This document shows, one piece after another, positions 30,272-43,287 of a DNA stretch of 64,000 bases. Each line of letters opens with the position of its first letter. The stretch's first letter is position 1. The stretch is from Scatophagus argus. Lineage: Eukaryota; Chordata; Actinopteri; Scatophagidae. The stretch lies in assembly GCF_020382885.2 (NCBI RefSeq), contig NC_058501.1:16196501-16260500 (forward strand), read 5' to 3'. The position numbers and the translations under genes were made by a program. Below the pieces are notes generated by a model. The model was given only the letters and a program-made list of their open reading frames with translations. It had not been told where the DNA came from and did not search any database.

Positions 30272-33200
30272 TTTGTCTTTGTTTTCCATGCAATCTGATA
30301 CAAATAAACTGGCGACTGTACAAAATAAGTTGTCTGTGGTGTTTTTTTATTAGACAGCATAAAAATACATCTGCCTTTTTTGGTGGTGGGTGGGTGGGGG
30401 TGCTAACATGGTGTGACTAACTTTAAGCAGGGAAATATCCCAATGGGTTTACAATTTATTCCTGATCTATGACTTGTTATTTCCCATGCATTCCTCACAT
30501 TGGTATCAACGTAACTCTCATTCATCAATAGCCTACTGATATGAGTTGGCTTGGAAAAAAGTGACTTGGCCAGGAAGTGCTGGTCTGTCAATGATTGGAG
30601 AATGTCGGTGGGTGTTGCAATGTTTTCCTTATCGCCATTGGATTTCCTCTCCGCCGCTCAAAGCTGCTGCTACTGCGTCTCCAGGCGCTTCCTGCACCGA
30701 CTCACAGTTTTCAAGGCAAGCGACTGTATATCGCTGTGAGAGGGGATACAAGATGAGGTAATTTATTTCTTTTGCTTTGATGTATTAGATTTAACTTGGC
30801 TTCTCCTAATCTGATGTTGGGAAAACATATCACTCTTTAAAGTTACGAATTTTCGTGTCTGTCTGTCTGATAGAATGAGATCATAACGCCTGTAAGCTAA
30901 CGTTGCCACTTAACGTTACTGTTGTCTGCGCCAACTTGGGTGACTGCCCCATCAAAACCATCAATACCTGAACCGTAAAATGTCAGATGGGAGCTCCGCA
31001 GTGAACCATCGGTGATGCTTAGTCATTTTCAAGAGAATAAAGGTTAAACAGCGTGAAATGTCAGCTTCTACTTGGATTTCATGTCAGTTAGCAAAGTCCT
31101 AGCCACTGCTAACTGACAACGCTGTGCAGTGTTGCGCTTGTCTGGCAGCAGTTTACAGTAGCTACTGTATTCATAACATTAGCTAGCATTTGCTAACTCC
31201 TTGATTTAACGCGAAGAGTCCTCCCCTAATTAAAGCATCAAACGCTCTCTGCTTCTCGAAAACGGTTTCAAAGACTATGACATTTCTGAAAGTAGCTCAC
31301 CAGAACCGTTAAAACTACAGCTAGAGTTAGGAAAGTCAGCTGGCTAACAGTCCGTCAGCCTGCTAGCTAACGTTATGTGGATAACATCGGTAAAGTTTAA
31401 CGATAAAGTGTAGCTTTTGCTTTAGGTCGTCGGGCATCTTAGACAAACTTGCTGTTAAGTGTGTATCGCTAGCAATGCCCTTACTACTGGAATGCTATTG
31501 AGTTCAAAGTATACGTTAGCCGAAACTTGCCCAAAATACCCCGAAGTCACTCATCAGCAGCCTCATTGTGTGGGAGACAAAATTAGCCCGCTGATATTAT
31601 TTCTGGGTGTCCCCGCCCTTCATTTCAAGGACGTGAGGTGCAACAATGGGCATCAGTAAGGTCCTTGTTTGTGTGTGTTTTATCAAGGCAGGGTATCAGC
31701 CAAGTATTGCTTCTGTCTGCACCACAGCTTGCACAGTGTTTAATGCCTGCTTTAAAACTTGAAAGAGAGATGTGAGCAGTTCCGCGGTGACAGTCCGGTG
31801 CTTGTATTTCAACACACTCATTTAGAGCCTGATTAACTGTAGCCTGACCTCTAAAGTAACTACACTACCATCTGTTTACATAAAAAATAATACGTTATTA
31901 TGAGTTATACACAGTGAAACATTTTAAGAAATGACTCATTCTCCAGTTGTTGGGTTTGTGAAATGTATCCCAAATTTTTGGAGACATTATGTTTCTCATT
32001 ATGTACCTATTTCTAAAGGCCTATCCTATCATATCAGGAATTTTTCTTTTTTTTAGGACTGTTACTCACTAATGCGCATTGCAAAACCTGTGTAATCCAA
32101 TCTCATTTAGGTCAGCAAAAAAAACAGAATCTCAATCCTAGATTCACATTGTGAAAGAGAGACTGTTTCCCCAAATCCTGTTCGAAATAAGCCCAGAACA
32201 TGAACGCAACAACCAGATGTGGTCGTTCTCACACAACCTTTCATACTAATGACGTCTGAGCAAGGCCACAGAGGATGTATGACTGTGAGTCATTATATTC
32301 AGAGACGCTCCGAAGGGGGCAAGGGGCATGATGGATCTTTATGTTGCTTCACCCTGTAATCTCTTCCTCTTATCATAGCTGTGAACTTGCTTTACTCTAA
32401 TTGTGAAAATAAGGATGCAATTTATTTTATTTAATTAGTTCCTTTTTTTAAGTTTAATTTCTTGGCCATCTGCTATTAAACAAAGCACTTTTTTCCAAAC
32501 TCTGCAATTGACTTGTCGTTCTCCTCCCCTCCTCCTTTGTCATCGTTCAGGAACAGAAATCTTTGGGAAGGAACGTGAGGATTTACTCAAGGATATTACC
32601 ATGACATGAAATAAGGACCTCCCCTGGAACTGTCTTCTTGTTTGTCTTTTGTTTCTGTTTTTATTTTTTCGTTGTCTGGTCTCCACCTGTCTTACCTAGT
32701 AATCCCCTGTCTATGTGTGGAGACCAGGTAATGAAGTAGTGTTTTAGTATTTGTCTGGATGAAATGTTGGTGTATCACACTACTGTATAGGGGTCTGGCC
32801 TTGTCGCTCTTCTTGTCTGCCTCCTATATGTCACTGAGATTAAAGATAGCAATAGAGGTATCAAAGGTCTTGAAAAAGACTGCACTTATCATATCTTTGT
32901 GGCATTTATGACATTTCGGGCCGCACTTACCATACAGCATTATTTTAATTTAATTTTTGTTGCCTCCTTGTCTAAACAAGGTGTGTTTGTCTTACTCATT
33001 TGTATTCTTTCCTCAGCAACTAAGATTCAGTTTTGTCCTTTTATGTAATTATTTAAAGATTTATCTTTAATGTGTTCTTTAAGTAGCTGCTCAGCTGCCT
33101 TATGTTTTTATCACAATAGGTGGCTTTAAGTTGTAATGTAAACTCTTTTGTACTTATGCAATCTTTGTGAAGAACATTTTTGTTTAAATGACTGATCTTG

Positions 33201-33681
33201 TCATAGAAAATATACATGTTTAAGTCCTGTTGTCTTTGAATATATTGAAGTATCCATTTTTTCACTGGCAGTAAAGTGTAGAAGCTGACAGCTCTTTAGA
33301 TCAAACTGATAGGAGCTTTCTAACTGTGACACAAAGACTGGTTTTTGGCAGTTTCTATCTTCACTGGATAAATACTCAAAACAGAAGAACCTTTAAACTG
33401 GAAGAAGTTTTTTTCTTTCAAATGAAGAAATACTTCTTAAATTGACAGGTGGGAATAGAAACTCAGGCCTGTTTTTTTTTTTTTTTGTTTTTTTTGACTC
33501 TTGAATTCAAGCACTGAAGAGGGAGAATGATGCTGAGGAGATTTCAGGGATAAAGTTCTCATATTCAGATACATTTTGATTTTCCCTGCAAATCTTGCTG
33601 GACTGGAATTTGCTGCCAAATTCTTGAAGTTACTTGTTAGACTGACTTTTTCCTGACAAACTGCATCCACCAGCAGTTAGG
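30272..33681 (+). other. sphk2 promoter and 5' UTR region
   Basis: No coding region is supported. A probable first non-coding exon ends at the donor after 30757 (GATGAG/GTAATT), preceded by CpG-containing sequence from about 30620. A second possible UTR exon is 32551-32727 (CATCGTTCAG acceptor, GACCAG/GTAATG donor). The sphk2 start exon then uses an acceptor just before 33682 or further upstream. Distance from the rpl18 poly(A) signal to this first exon is only a few hundred bases. Confidence 0.45.
30303..30308 (+). other. rpl18 poly(A) signal
   Basis: AATAAA 32 nt after the stop codon, followed by TG/T-rich sequence (TTGTCTGTGGTGTTTTTT). The very short 3' UTR is usual for ribosomal-protein mRNAs. 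Confidence 0.85.
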
Positions 33682-36600
33682 ATGCGATCTCCAGAACCGT
33701 TTTCACCTTCTACGTCAGAGGCCCTCCTTCATGGCCAGTTTGCCAGCTGGGGATCCGGCAGCAACAGCAACAATAACAGCTGCCCCAACAGCCCTGGTGG
33801 TCCAGGTGGACTCTCCCCTGCTGCCTCCCCTACTCCGTCTTCGGCCTCCAACTATGCCTTGACCCTCACCCACACGCACATACATATCCAGCGTCTGTCA
33901 CCGCGGCCGGGGAAGGAAACCCGTCTTCTGCTGCCTTTGTCAGAGCTAGTGGGATGCAGCTGTCCTCGCGCTCCTGCGCCTCCTCTCCTGGTGCTGTACT
34001 GGTACCCCCCTGGCAAACGACGGAAAGGGGTGTCCCGGCGCAGGCAGGTGAGGGCCTACTTGGCAGAAAGCAGGACTGAAGCTGAGAGGTGGTCGGCTGC
34101 CGTGCAGTGTCTACTCAGAGATGTGACCGTCACTGCTGACACAGGTGAGTGTGTGTCCCACTAGAGGCTTGCTTGTCCAGCTTGGGTGAAGGTTGTTAGT
34201 TGGTTGTTACATGGTGCAAGATCATACTGGTGACTGTAGAAGCCCATTAACTACATTTCCCTCTGCCTGCCCTTCACCTGGTTCATCTCATTTCAGTATG
34301 TTGTGAAGTTCAACCATAGAGCCCTGTGTATATTCTTTTTATTAAGGAATCCAGGGCATTGATATAGAGTGGAGTTATAGCGTACGGCTTTATCAAAACT
34401 CCATCATTGATGGTTTACAGCAGATAAGCGAGGTCAACATACTTAACTAACCTCCGAGTGTCTATATAAATAAGAGTTTAAGTCCTGTTGTTTACTACAA
34501 AACCTCATACTGTTGCCTCACGCTGCCTTGATTCATGCTTCCTTTGTAAATGGCAGCTTAATGTTGCAGTGACCCAAGACCTTTCTGTATGTACTGCACA
34601 CACATTTTGCGACAAAGGCTATGGAGGCTGTGGGTTATGTAGCAAAAAACAAAGGGGCTTAACACTAATACACTCTAAGAGGCTATAAGATTTATTATTA
34701 AGAGGATTTTTATTTGGATCTTTGTTTGTTTGTTTGTCACACATAACAAGATTCTTTCCCTTGTTCATTTGTCTTTGTGTTTTGCCCTTATCTGTCCTAC
34801 ACACACGCTCTGTATCATTCAGTATCAAATGTAGAGACAAAGAGGGTGGGGTTGTGCAGCTTGGCACCCCTTCCCTTGCGCTTTGCCCCCCAGCCTCAGT
34901 AATCAGTCAGATAGCAAAGTCTCGCTCAGTGTTTACTTTTATATGTGTGTGTGTGTTTACTTTTTTCTCGCCATTACCTCACATACTTAGCCAACATCTC
35001 ACATCCTTTTCTGTCTCCTTGCTCCTTGTTTCAACTTAATCTTAAACCCATAAAAATCTCTTTAATCCCTCGTCATTTGTTTTCGTCAGTCTTTGCCATT
35101 CACACCACTGTTTCTCTCATCCCAACACCATCATTCATTTTTAGCTTTTATTCTTTCATTCTTCTGTTTTCACACACCGTTGCAGTTCACCACCTTTTTG
35201 TCCTCAGTATTGCCAACCCTCTGTTTGACGTGTAGTTACTGTTCCACTTTGTTAACACGATAGCTGTGGTCACTCGGATTTCCTGTTGATTTGCTGTGGT
35301 GTATTTTGTTGCATAACCCAGGATTATCTGAGAGTGCAGTGATTTCATCTCCTTCTCTGCATTGCTGGCATCCATCTACGGCATAGCAAATCTCAGACTG
35401 ATTTTCAGACACTTTTTATTTATTCATTGTCTCACACCTTGGATGATGAAAGAGAAGAGGAGTAACGTCTATCAGTTGTATTGCCTCTGTGTCCTCGCTA
35501 GAGAGAAAATACACAGCTGTTTTGTTTTGACCATCGTGTTTTTTTGATTTTTACCCTCTGAATGATGAATGAATTTAAATGATTAACAGACTCGCTCTCA
35601 GTTGAGAACACAGTGCAGTGTGAAGTAGATCCTGTGAAATGAAATAAAAAAAAAAAGATTAAATGATAGAATTCAAAGTCCCATGTTGGTCATCACTGTG
35701 TAATGACAGCTTCATGGTACCTAGATTTGAAACTGCAGTGAATCTTTAAGTCTTTTCTTTGTTCTGGACAGAAACTGTGTGGGTTTTAGGTTATTCATGC
35801 TCTTCCTTCTTTTTCAACCAGAATTTTCAAGAAGTCTGCTACCTCGTCCCAGGCGACTACTGTTATTGGTCAATCCTTTCAGTGGGAGAGGCCAGGCAAT
35901 GCAGTGGTGTCAGACCCACATCCTGCCGATGATCAGAGAGGCCAACATCAGCTATAACCTTATACAGACAGGTAACACACCAAGTGCAACTGCAGCCTCA
36001 CAAGGTGTATAAAACATAAATATATAACAACTATTAACTTTATTAATCTGTCGTAGAGCGTCAGAACCATGCCCGGGAGCTGATCAGAGAGATACCGCTC
36101 TCAGAGTGGGATGGCATCGTCATTGTCTCTGGAGATGGCCTGCTGCATGAGGTGGGTACTGCTTTTGTTGAGTGACGAGGTGGAATTTAAGGGCATTTTC
36201 ATGTGGGAATTTATGTAACAGTGAATATATTTATGCTATGTTTGTTTACCACATCCATATGCAGCTTGAACTGTGTCCACAAATATGATTTTCTGACTTT
36301 TCTGTCTTCCCGTAGGTAATTAATGGGCTGATGGAGCGTCCTGACTGGGAACAAGCAATAAAAACACCTGTTGGCATTCTGCCCTGTGGCTCCGGGAATG
36401 CACTAGCTGGCTCCATCAACCACAATGCAGGGTAAGCATGTGTCTCATTCGTATCTGTAAAGGTGAGAATTGTGGCCTTTTCGGTTGAATCACTGAGCTC
36501 TGTGAGCACAAGAATTTGGTAATTAAGGATAATCTGACAAAGATTTTACCAACACAATTATCTTAGATTCAGTGTATGCTGTTAAGTTTGTAGTTTGATG

Positions 36601-39439
36601 TACACCACTAGAAATTAAAAAAATATTTTATCAGCATAGTGTTATTATGTATTTGACATGCCGTCTTGCAAAACTGTTGTACTTTGTTGTACTTGTACTT
36701 TGTGTTTCTAATGCAAGTAAGTGACTTTTAGCAACAAAAACAATTTTACACAAATAACAAAATCAGATTAACCTAGTTCACATATTGCACTTTGTCTTAT
36801 CTTGATACAAAAGAGCACAGTGTTTCCATATTTTTCGTCATCTGATTATCTACACAGAAGACTTTTTATTGACCTTTTGTTTGAACAGATTTGTATTTTT
36901 ACTGACAGGAGGTGTTTTTTTTTTTATGTCCTTCAGGTATGACATGTGCCTTCGGGAGCCCCTCCTTTTGAACTGCTGCTTTTTGCTCTGCCGAGGTGGT
37001 ATCCGACCCATGGACGTGGTCTCTGTGACGACAAGCCCTCCTCCATCCAACAACAATCGTGCTGCAGCACCCAGGAAACTGTTCTCTTTCCTCTCTGTTG
37101 CCTGGGGCTTTGTGTCCGATGTGGACATTGAAAGTGAAAGGTGAGTGTGTAATTGCTTATGCTTAGGGGTGGCCAATCTGGCCAGAAAATAATATCACGG
37201 TCCATTTAATCGCAACGCAATCCACAATTTAAGTTATTTTGATTCATTTTGAAATTCCCTGTTGATTATAGCAAGAGATGAATCATCTCCTTTCACCATT
37301 AAAACAGAAGTAATAGGGCATTGACTGTTGCAGTATCTATGATTATGCTGAAAAGTAGATCGACCCCCTTCAAGATTGCTTTCAAACTACAAATCGTCAG
37401 ATTGCCCTCTCTTATTTATTCTGTAAGAAACATACATGGTTGGCATCTAAAGCATGCCCCTAATTCTCCTGCGATGTCCCTTAGTTTGACTTAAAAGTTC
37501 GCTTTACTTGAAATCTTTCCTCATTTCAGGTATCGTGGCCTGGGCTCAGCTCGCTTCACCCTGGGCACCCTTGTGCGTATAGCTTCTCTTCGATCCTACA
37601 AGGGTCGTCTGTCCTACCTGCCTCCTTCTGTTTGCACCGGATCACCAGATGCTACACCTCCTCCACCAAGAAGACCCCTCTCCCGTAGTATCACAGAAGG
37701 CTTGGAGGGTTTCTGCCGAGTGCCCATCCATCGCACCTGCTCTGATATGGGCATCAGCGAACAGAGGAGCCTGCGTAGGGGTGAGGGAGAGAGGGAAAAA
37801 GAGGAGAGGCAGAGAGAAAGGGAGAGGAGAAGGGAGAGAGCTAGGGGAGGAGGAACTGGCGTGGTGAGGGCAAGCAGTCTGGCAGAGGACAGAGAGAGAG
37901 AACGGGAGGGGGAGGTGGAGATGGAAGCAGAAGAGGAGAGGTCAGGGACATGTTCAGAGCGGTCGGGAACAAGTTCAGAATCGAATGAAAGGGATGAATG
38001 CAGTATGGGAGGGGTAGAAAGGCTGGCAGGGATCAAGGATGAAAGGGAAGACGAGGAAAGAGTGGAGAATGACCCCGATGAGGTGGAGGACAAGGATAGG
38101 GAAGGCGGTGGGGGTTCTGTTGAGGCGGAGAGAGCACTGCATGCAAGCGAGCCGGGAGAAAGCTGTGGGGTTGACATGGGGCGAGAGGCAGATGAAGAGC
38201 CACAGGGTGGTTTCACTTACCGAGATAATCTTCAAAAAAGAAAGAATTCTGCCCCTTCCAGTCAGATAGTCAGTGCACTCTTTAACCAGCCTCTCAGTCA
38301 GGAGGCAGACACAGACTCTGGCCCCTCATATGGGGTAGAGGACGTGGATCTGAATGGAACCTACTACCAGAAGGAGCCCTACCCACTGGACGTTGCTCGT
38401 GAGCGAGCTCTCACCATTTCCTCTCCCTTTCGTCACTCTCCCTTCTCTTACAAGCCCAAGACTCTGGACCAAAACCAGAATGCATCCCGGCCAAGGCCCC
38501 TCTCCCTCCTCCAGCACTCCCACTCAAACTCCCTCCCCCCTAAACTCCCCTCCTTGTCCCTGTCTCTTTCTCCCACACCCCCATCTTCCCCTTCATGTGC
38601 CTCTCCACACTCCTCATCCTACCTTGTCCCTCGTCCAAACACCCCAAATTCCACCTCACCCTCACCCTCTCTACGCACACCGTCCTCATCTTTTAGCTTT
38701 GACATTGCCGAGCCAGCAGGACCCCAAAAGAACCGTCCTTTCTCTCTGCCTTTAAATCTCCCTAAGGATGACTTGTTACCCCCCCTTGACCAACCCCTTC
38801 CCACCAGAGACTGGGTCACCATTGAAGGGGACTTTGTCCTTGTCCTGGCCCTTTATCAGACCCACCTTGGGGCTGATCTTTTTGCTGCGCCCCAGGCCAG
38901 GTTTGACGATGGGCTTATCCACCTGACCTTTGTGCGGGCAGGGATCTCCAGAGCCACTCTGCTGAGACTGTTCTTTGCCATGGAAAGAGGAACCCACCAC
39001 TCGGTCAGCTCGCCCTATGTGAGCCATGTAACCTGCAGGGCCTTCCGGCTGCAGCCTCTGTCCACACGGGGGACGCTCACTGTGGATGGAGAACTGGTGC
39101 CCTATGGGCCACTTCAAGCGCAGGTCAGAATAGGGAAAAACTGTGTTTAATACTGGCTATACTTATCATGAAATGTTGTAATCTCATTCTATACAGCTTA
39201 ACACTTGAGTTAAATCCACTCATAAAGCATCAGTCATTCACATGATTGACAACAACATATGACTACGTTTTCGCGCCAGTAAAGATGTAAAGATAATACT
39301 GTTGAATTTGAATGTTGATGAGTTACTGTGAAACTTCTGTCATTGGTAATATTTTTTTTCCCTCTGTATCTCGTAGATTCATCCTGCCATGGCTCGTCTC
39401 ATCGTTGGCGACTCTGGGGTGAAGATTACCAGATTCTAA
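33682..39439 (+). CDS. sphk2: Sphingosine kinase 2 with long central insert
   Basis: Phosphorylates sphingosine to sphingosine-1-phosphate using ATP; SPHK2 acts in nucleus, mitochondria and ER. Seven coding exons: 33682-34144, 35822-35971, 36057-36151, 36316-36431, 36937-37140, 37530-39123, 39377-39439; 894 aa against about 654 in human. The start follows an in-frame TGA with no ATG between. Catalytic lipid-kinase core: LLVNPFSGRGQA (about residues 169-180), nucleotide-binding SGDGLLHE (229-236), LPCGSGNALAGS (258-269), FLSVAWGFVSDVD, then after the insert DWVTIEGDF (about 770), GADLFAAPQARFDDG and TVDGE. The extra length is almost all in the 1.6-kb exon: an Arg/Glu-rich stretch near 420-454, an acidic stretch, and a Ser/Pro-rich stretch. 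The N-terminal extension and closer core match favour SPHK2 over SPHK1; rpl18 adjacency agrees. Confidence 0.96.
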
Positions 39440-42400
39440 TCAGGGATTGGTTTAACTGATTCAGCACTCTACTGAATTATGTAATCTCTGTTTTCATCTA
39501 TACTCTTAAATAGAGCGGGGGGTATCTGAGAGACTGAAAATAGCCTGGATTGCAGAAACTGCTTTTCTAGGGTTTAATGAAAGGGATAACCCACCAAGCC
39601 ACACATCATTGGAGCACGAATGCAGGGATTAATAGTGAATTTGAAAATGGATGAAAAATGCGCCTCATTGCACAGCTGTTGGATTACGCTACGCGTACCC
39701 TGAGAAGCATGAAAACTGCACAGCCTGGGATAGTAAGAGGGAAGAACAATCGAATGTTATGGGTTTTTTTTTGTTTTTCTTTGTTTGTTTTTCAGATAGT
39801 GCATGTGTTGGATGTATACATAGTAGTATGCATGCAGAGAAGCACTACCTGATTGTTGCCTTTCAATGAGATGAAAAGAAGTCAGATTAAATTCACAGAA
39901 AGTGGTTCTTAACCGTAAAATGCTACGAAAACACACAGAGATTCACTTGGGCCAACATCCCGTTAAAACTGGTATATAAAAGTCTGAAAACGTCAGTCGC
40001 TGATAGGAATGCCTTATCTGACACTGGACGGTATAGTTGTACCTTTGTCCTTCCTTACGTTCATAAGAAACCCAAATCTCTGTCCACTTATCAGAGTGTC
40101 CGTCCATGCATAAATACAACACCCACCTACTTACAGTTATTTTTGAGCACACTACTCTCTTCCTTGTTTTAAGCATCAGTGGAGAAAAATGTGGATAAAT
40201 GTACACTATACTGATCATTCTGTTCATGCGCAGCAACTCAGTGTAGCGCAGCACATTACTGGGAGCAATGGGACCGTTGGACGGTGACCATTACTGACAA
40301 ATTTACATAATCTGCTTGTTTTTCTTAGTCAGTGATATGAGACTTTTTCACCATATTGGACATAAAAATATCTGAACAAAATGAGCTTCATTGTCAGTGG
40401 TTTTAGGCTTTTCATTTTCAAGATTTTTTGTAAAATCACATGCATTAACAGCACTGTTTTATGTCAAAATATATATCACTGTATCTGAGTAAACATCTTT
40501 GGAAGTGGAGAGGACTTTACGTGCCTCTGTTAAAAAGTAAGCCGTGCATTGATTTAGCACAGTAAAAGAGTGTAAGCAGTACAGAAAATCACAAGACTAG
40601 ATTGTGTATTTAGATTCATTTAATGCAGAATCAGTTATGATGTTTTGGCCTAGAAATGGATGCACTAGTGTTAATAGCTTAATCCAGATACTATGATAAA
40701 TGGATCACATTACATTCCTAGCCTGAAAGGAATTAAAATGTCTCTGTCTGAACACTCATACCTTTTAAAATGTAGGACTGACTGATTACAAAACCATATA
40801 GAAACTGCTGTAGAGACAAACTAGGGCACAACACTAAAACCCAGCAACTTTTGTGTTGTCAGGTCAGACCTGTGTTCTGGAAATAAATCAGATGGACGGA
40901 AAACAACTTTGACTGAGAAATTATTCGGCAGCCAAAGCCAATCTGTTGAAGTAACTGACTGGGTCTTATATTTAATATATCCTGAGTACTTCCAAATGAT
41001 GATGTGCTCCTTATTGAAATCAAACAGCAGAGCTGGGAGCCCTACTAAATATTCTTGTGTTTTTTTTTTAATGTCATATTAAAACCTGCTGATCTGCTTG
41101 GTATTCACAGAGGATAAATGATTAGCATGTGAAGTGTATCAATCATTTCAATCATGTGGCGATTGCTCGCATCATCGTCATCATATTGTCTTGGTCGTGC
41201 CTGGACAAATTAATGCCTTTGTATAATAAGCCTGTATATTTTGGCTGTCGATTGTGAACTGTTGAAACCTATCTGCAGAAAATGGAGTAAAACTCTTTGC
41301 CCAACAGGATGTTATTTTCTTCTTTCAATTTTGTTTACCTTTTGAGCATACAGTGCAGCAGTACTTTCACAATTACACTGTGCTTACACAGCTGCAGAAT
41401 GTGAATACAGCATTTCCATCTATGCTTGTAGCACCATCAAATACAGGAATCCATATACACTTTGAATGGAGTTTTGCCAGTATGTTTACTCTTGAAGTGT
41501 AAGAGACTAATTATGATAGTTTACCTTCCTAAACATTTTGTCGTCCGTTACCATAATTAGCACCACAATGTTATAGACCAATTTGATATGACAATGTCGA
41601 GGTATAGCCCTTCAATTGATAATGCCATTAAGATGTCTGTAGTGAACTGCCTGTAATGAAATTGTAATTATTACTAAAATGATGAAAATATATACATATA
41701 CAATGTACAGATGATAGTTACATATGGTTTTGAATAAATGGAACTTGATAAGTTTGTCTCAAGCAAATCTACTGTACTTTTATCACACCAATGTGTCTTC
41801 TCATTCATGTAATACGGTCAGAAATCTTCATATCATATCCAGAGAGGGAAGTTGCTTTTATTAGTAACATCCTTTCATATCTCTTGGCATGTTTAAAGAG
41901 TTGCCCACTGACCAGACCGTAGCTTATCTGCAATCTTCTCTGACACATTGTAGTAATAAACAAATGAGATATATGACTGTAAAACAGTTTCATTTCTACA
42001 GTGAACTGGTCCCTCGGGCTTTTCCTTCTTCTTTTAAGCACCTCTACTGTACTCTTGTAAATTTACTGACTTCTGTTTTGTTATACATGTGTACCATTTG
42101 GGAAAAGCTTTTGACCAAAGTCCCCTGAGTAAACATTTTTAGGTTCCATAGCCCCGGAGGACATCAAATCACTGACCGAGGCAGTGATTTTATTAAAATA
42201 ATTAAATGTGCAGGCAACTCAAAACAAATAACCAGCACCTGAAGATGGAAGAAAATACAATATGAATATAGTTGTTGTATTGATATATCTCATCAACTGT
42301 ATCACAGTTTAGGGAACCATAGTGATTTGGGGCAAATATGTAGAGAAGTAAAAAACAAAAATAATATACTATTACAAATTGGTCAGTATTAGTTTAATAT

Positions 42401-43287
42401 CACACAATTTTCCTACTCAGAAGTTTCAGGACAGTTAATAAATAGACCTTCAGGTGAGAAATGGTGTTTGTAAAGGTAAAGACTAAACTTTCAATATCAG
42501 TTGGTGAGCTAATATGGATGAGAATTCCTTAACGTGCTCAGAAAAATAGAACTTTTCACACCTCCGTTTCCATAACAACTGAACAAAACCCATCTGATGG
42601 TGAAGATAATCTGGTACAATCAAATCCCCCACAATAGTTTCTAAATAGGATCTCTAGTAACATTCATTTGATAAAGAGACCAGTTGGTTTCCAATCCCTA
42701 GGTCTCTTTTTCATTTTTTGTATTTCATGTCTTTGCAAAAACAGACAGATTTTGTTAAATAGCTATTTTTACACAATTACTACAAAATCAAATTTTATGA
42801 AGATACAATGTCCCTTGAGAGAGGTATGCCTCTAGCTGAAAGCATTTAGACACATCACATCACTTTGTATTTATTATAAAATGTAAACGTTTACTGTTAA
42901 AATGTATTTAAAAACCTGCACCAATCTATCTCCACGTACACTTAGAAATGTTTGTTAACAGGCTACTAATTACGAAACAAATAAATTCCTAAATATTAAC
43001 TTCAATGTTTAATGTTTAGTCATATACTTATTTGACTGACATTTATGCATTTATGTTTGCCTTCACCTGTGCATGAGTTCATATAAGTGACTATATTTTG
43101 AAAAACCACTGACCGGAAGTATAGTACCCGAATGTCTGATAACGTTTCCGGTGTCGCCACCTTCTTTGTCTCCGGCCCAATATTTCGACACCGGGGGTTG
43201 TCTATTTTTTCCTGTAGTTTTGAGGATATATTTATACATATATCCCTAGTTTTCTGATATTGAATGACAGTCGACTCTGAAATATTT
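39440..43287 (+). other. sphk2 3' UTR and sphk2-cyth2 intergenic region
   Basis: AATAAA at 41733-41738 is the best candidate sphk2 poly(A) signal, giving a 3' UTR near 2.3 kb. From there to 43100 the sequence is A/T-rich with no gene or repeat family that I can name. Confidence 0.55.
43105..43260 (+). promoter_or_regulatory. cyth2 promoter with ETS-type sites
   Basis: CCGGAAGT at 43113-43120 is a consensus ETS/GABP site, and TTTCCGG near 43146 is a second half-like site. They lie in CpG-rich sequence 170 nt before the first ATG with no TATA box, as is usual for a broadly expressed gene. The transcription start itself is inferred. Confidence 0.5.

Noticed and set aside
37614-38216. 200-codon open frame on the minus strand
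   Set aside because: It is the antisense of the purine-rich sphk2 exon and is made almost only of Ser, Leu and Pro; the + strand has clear kinase homology.
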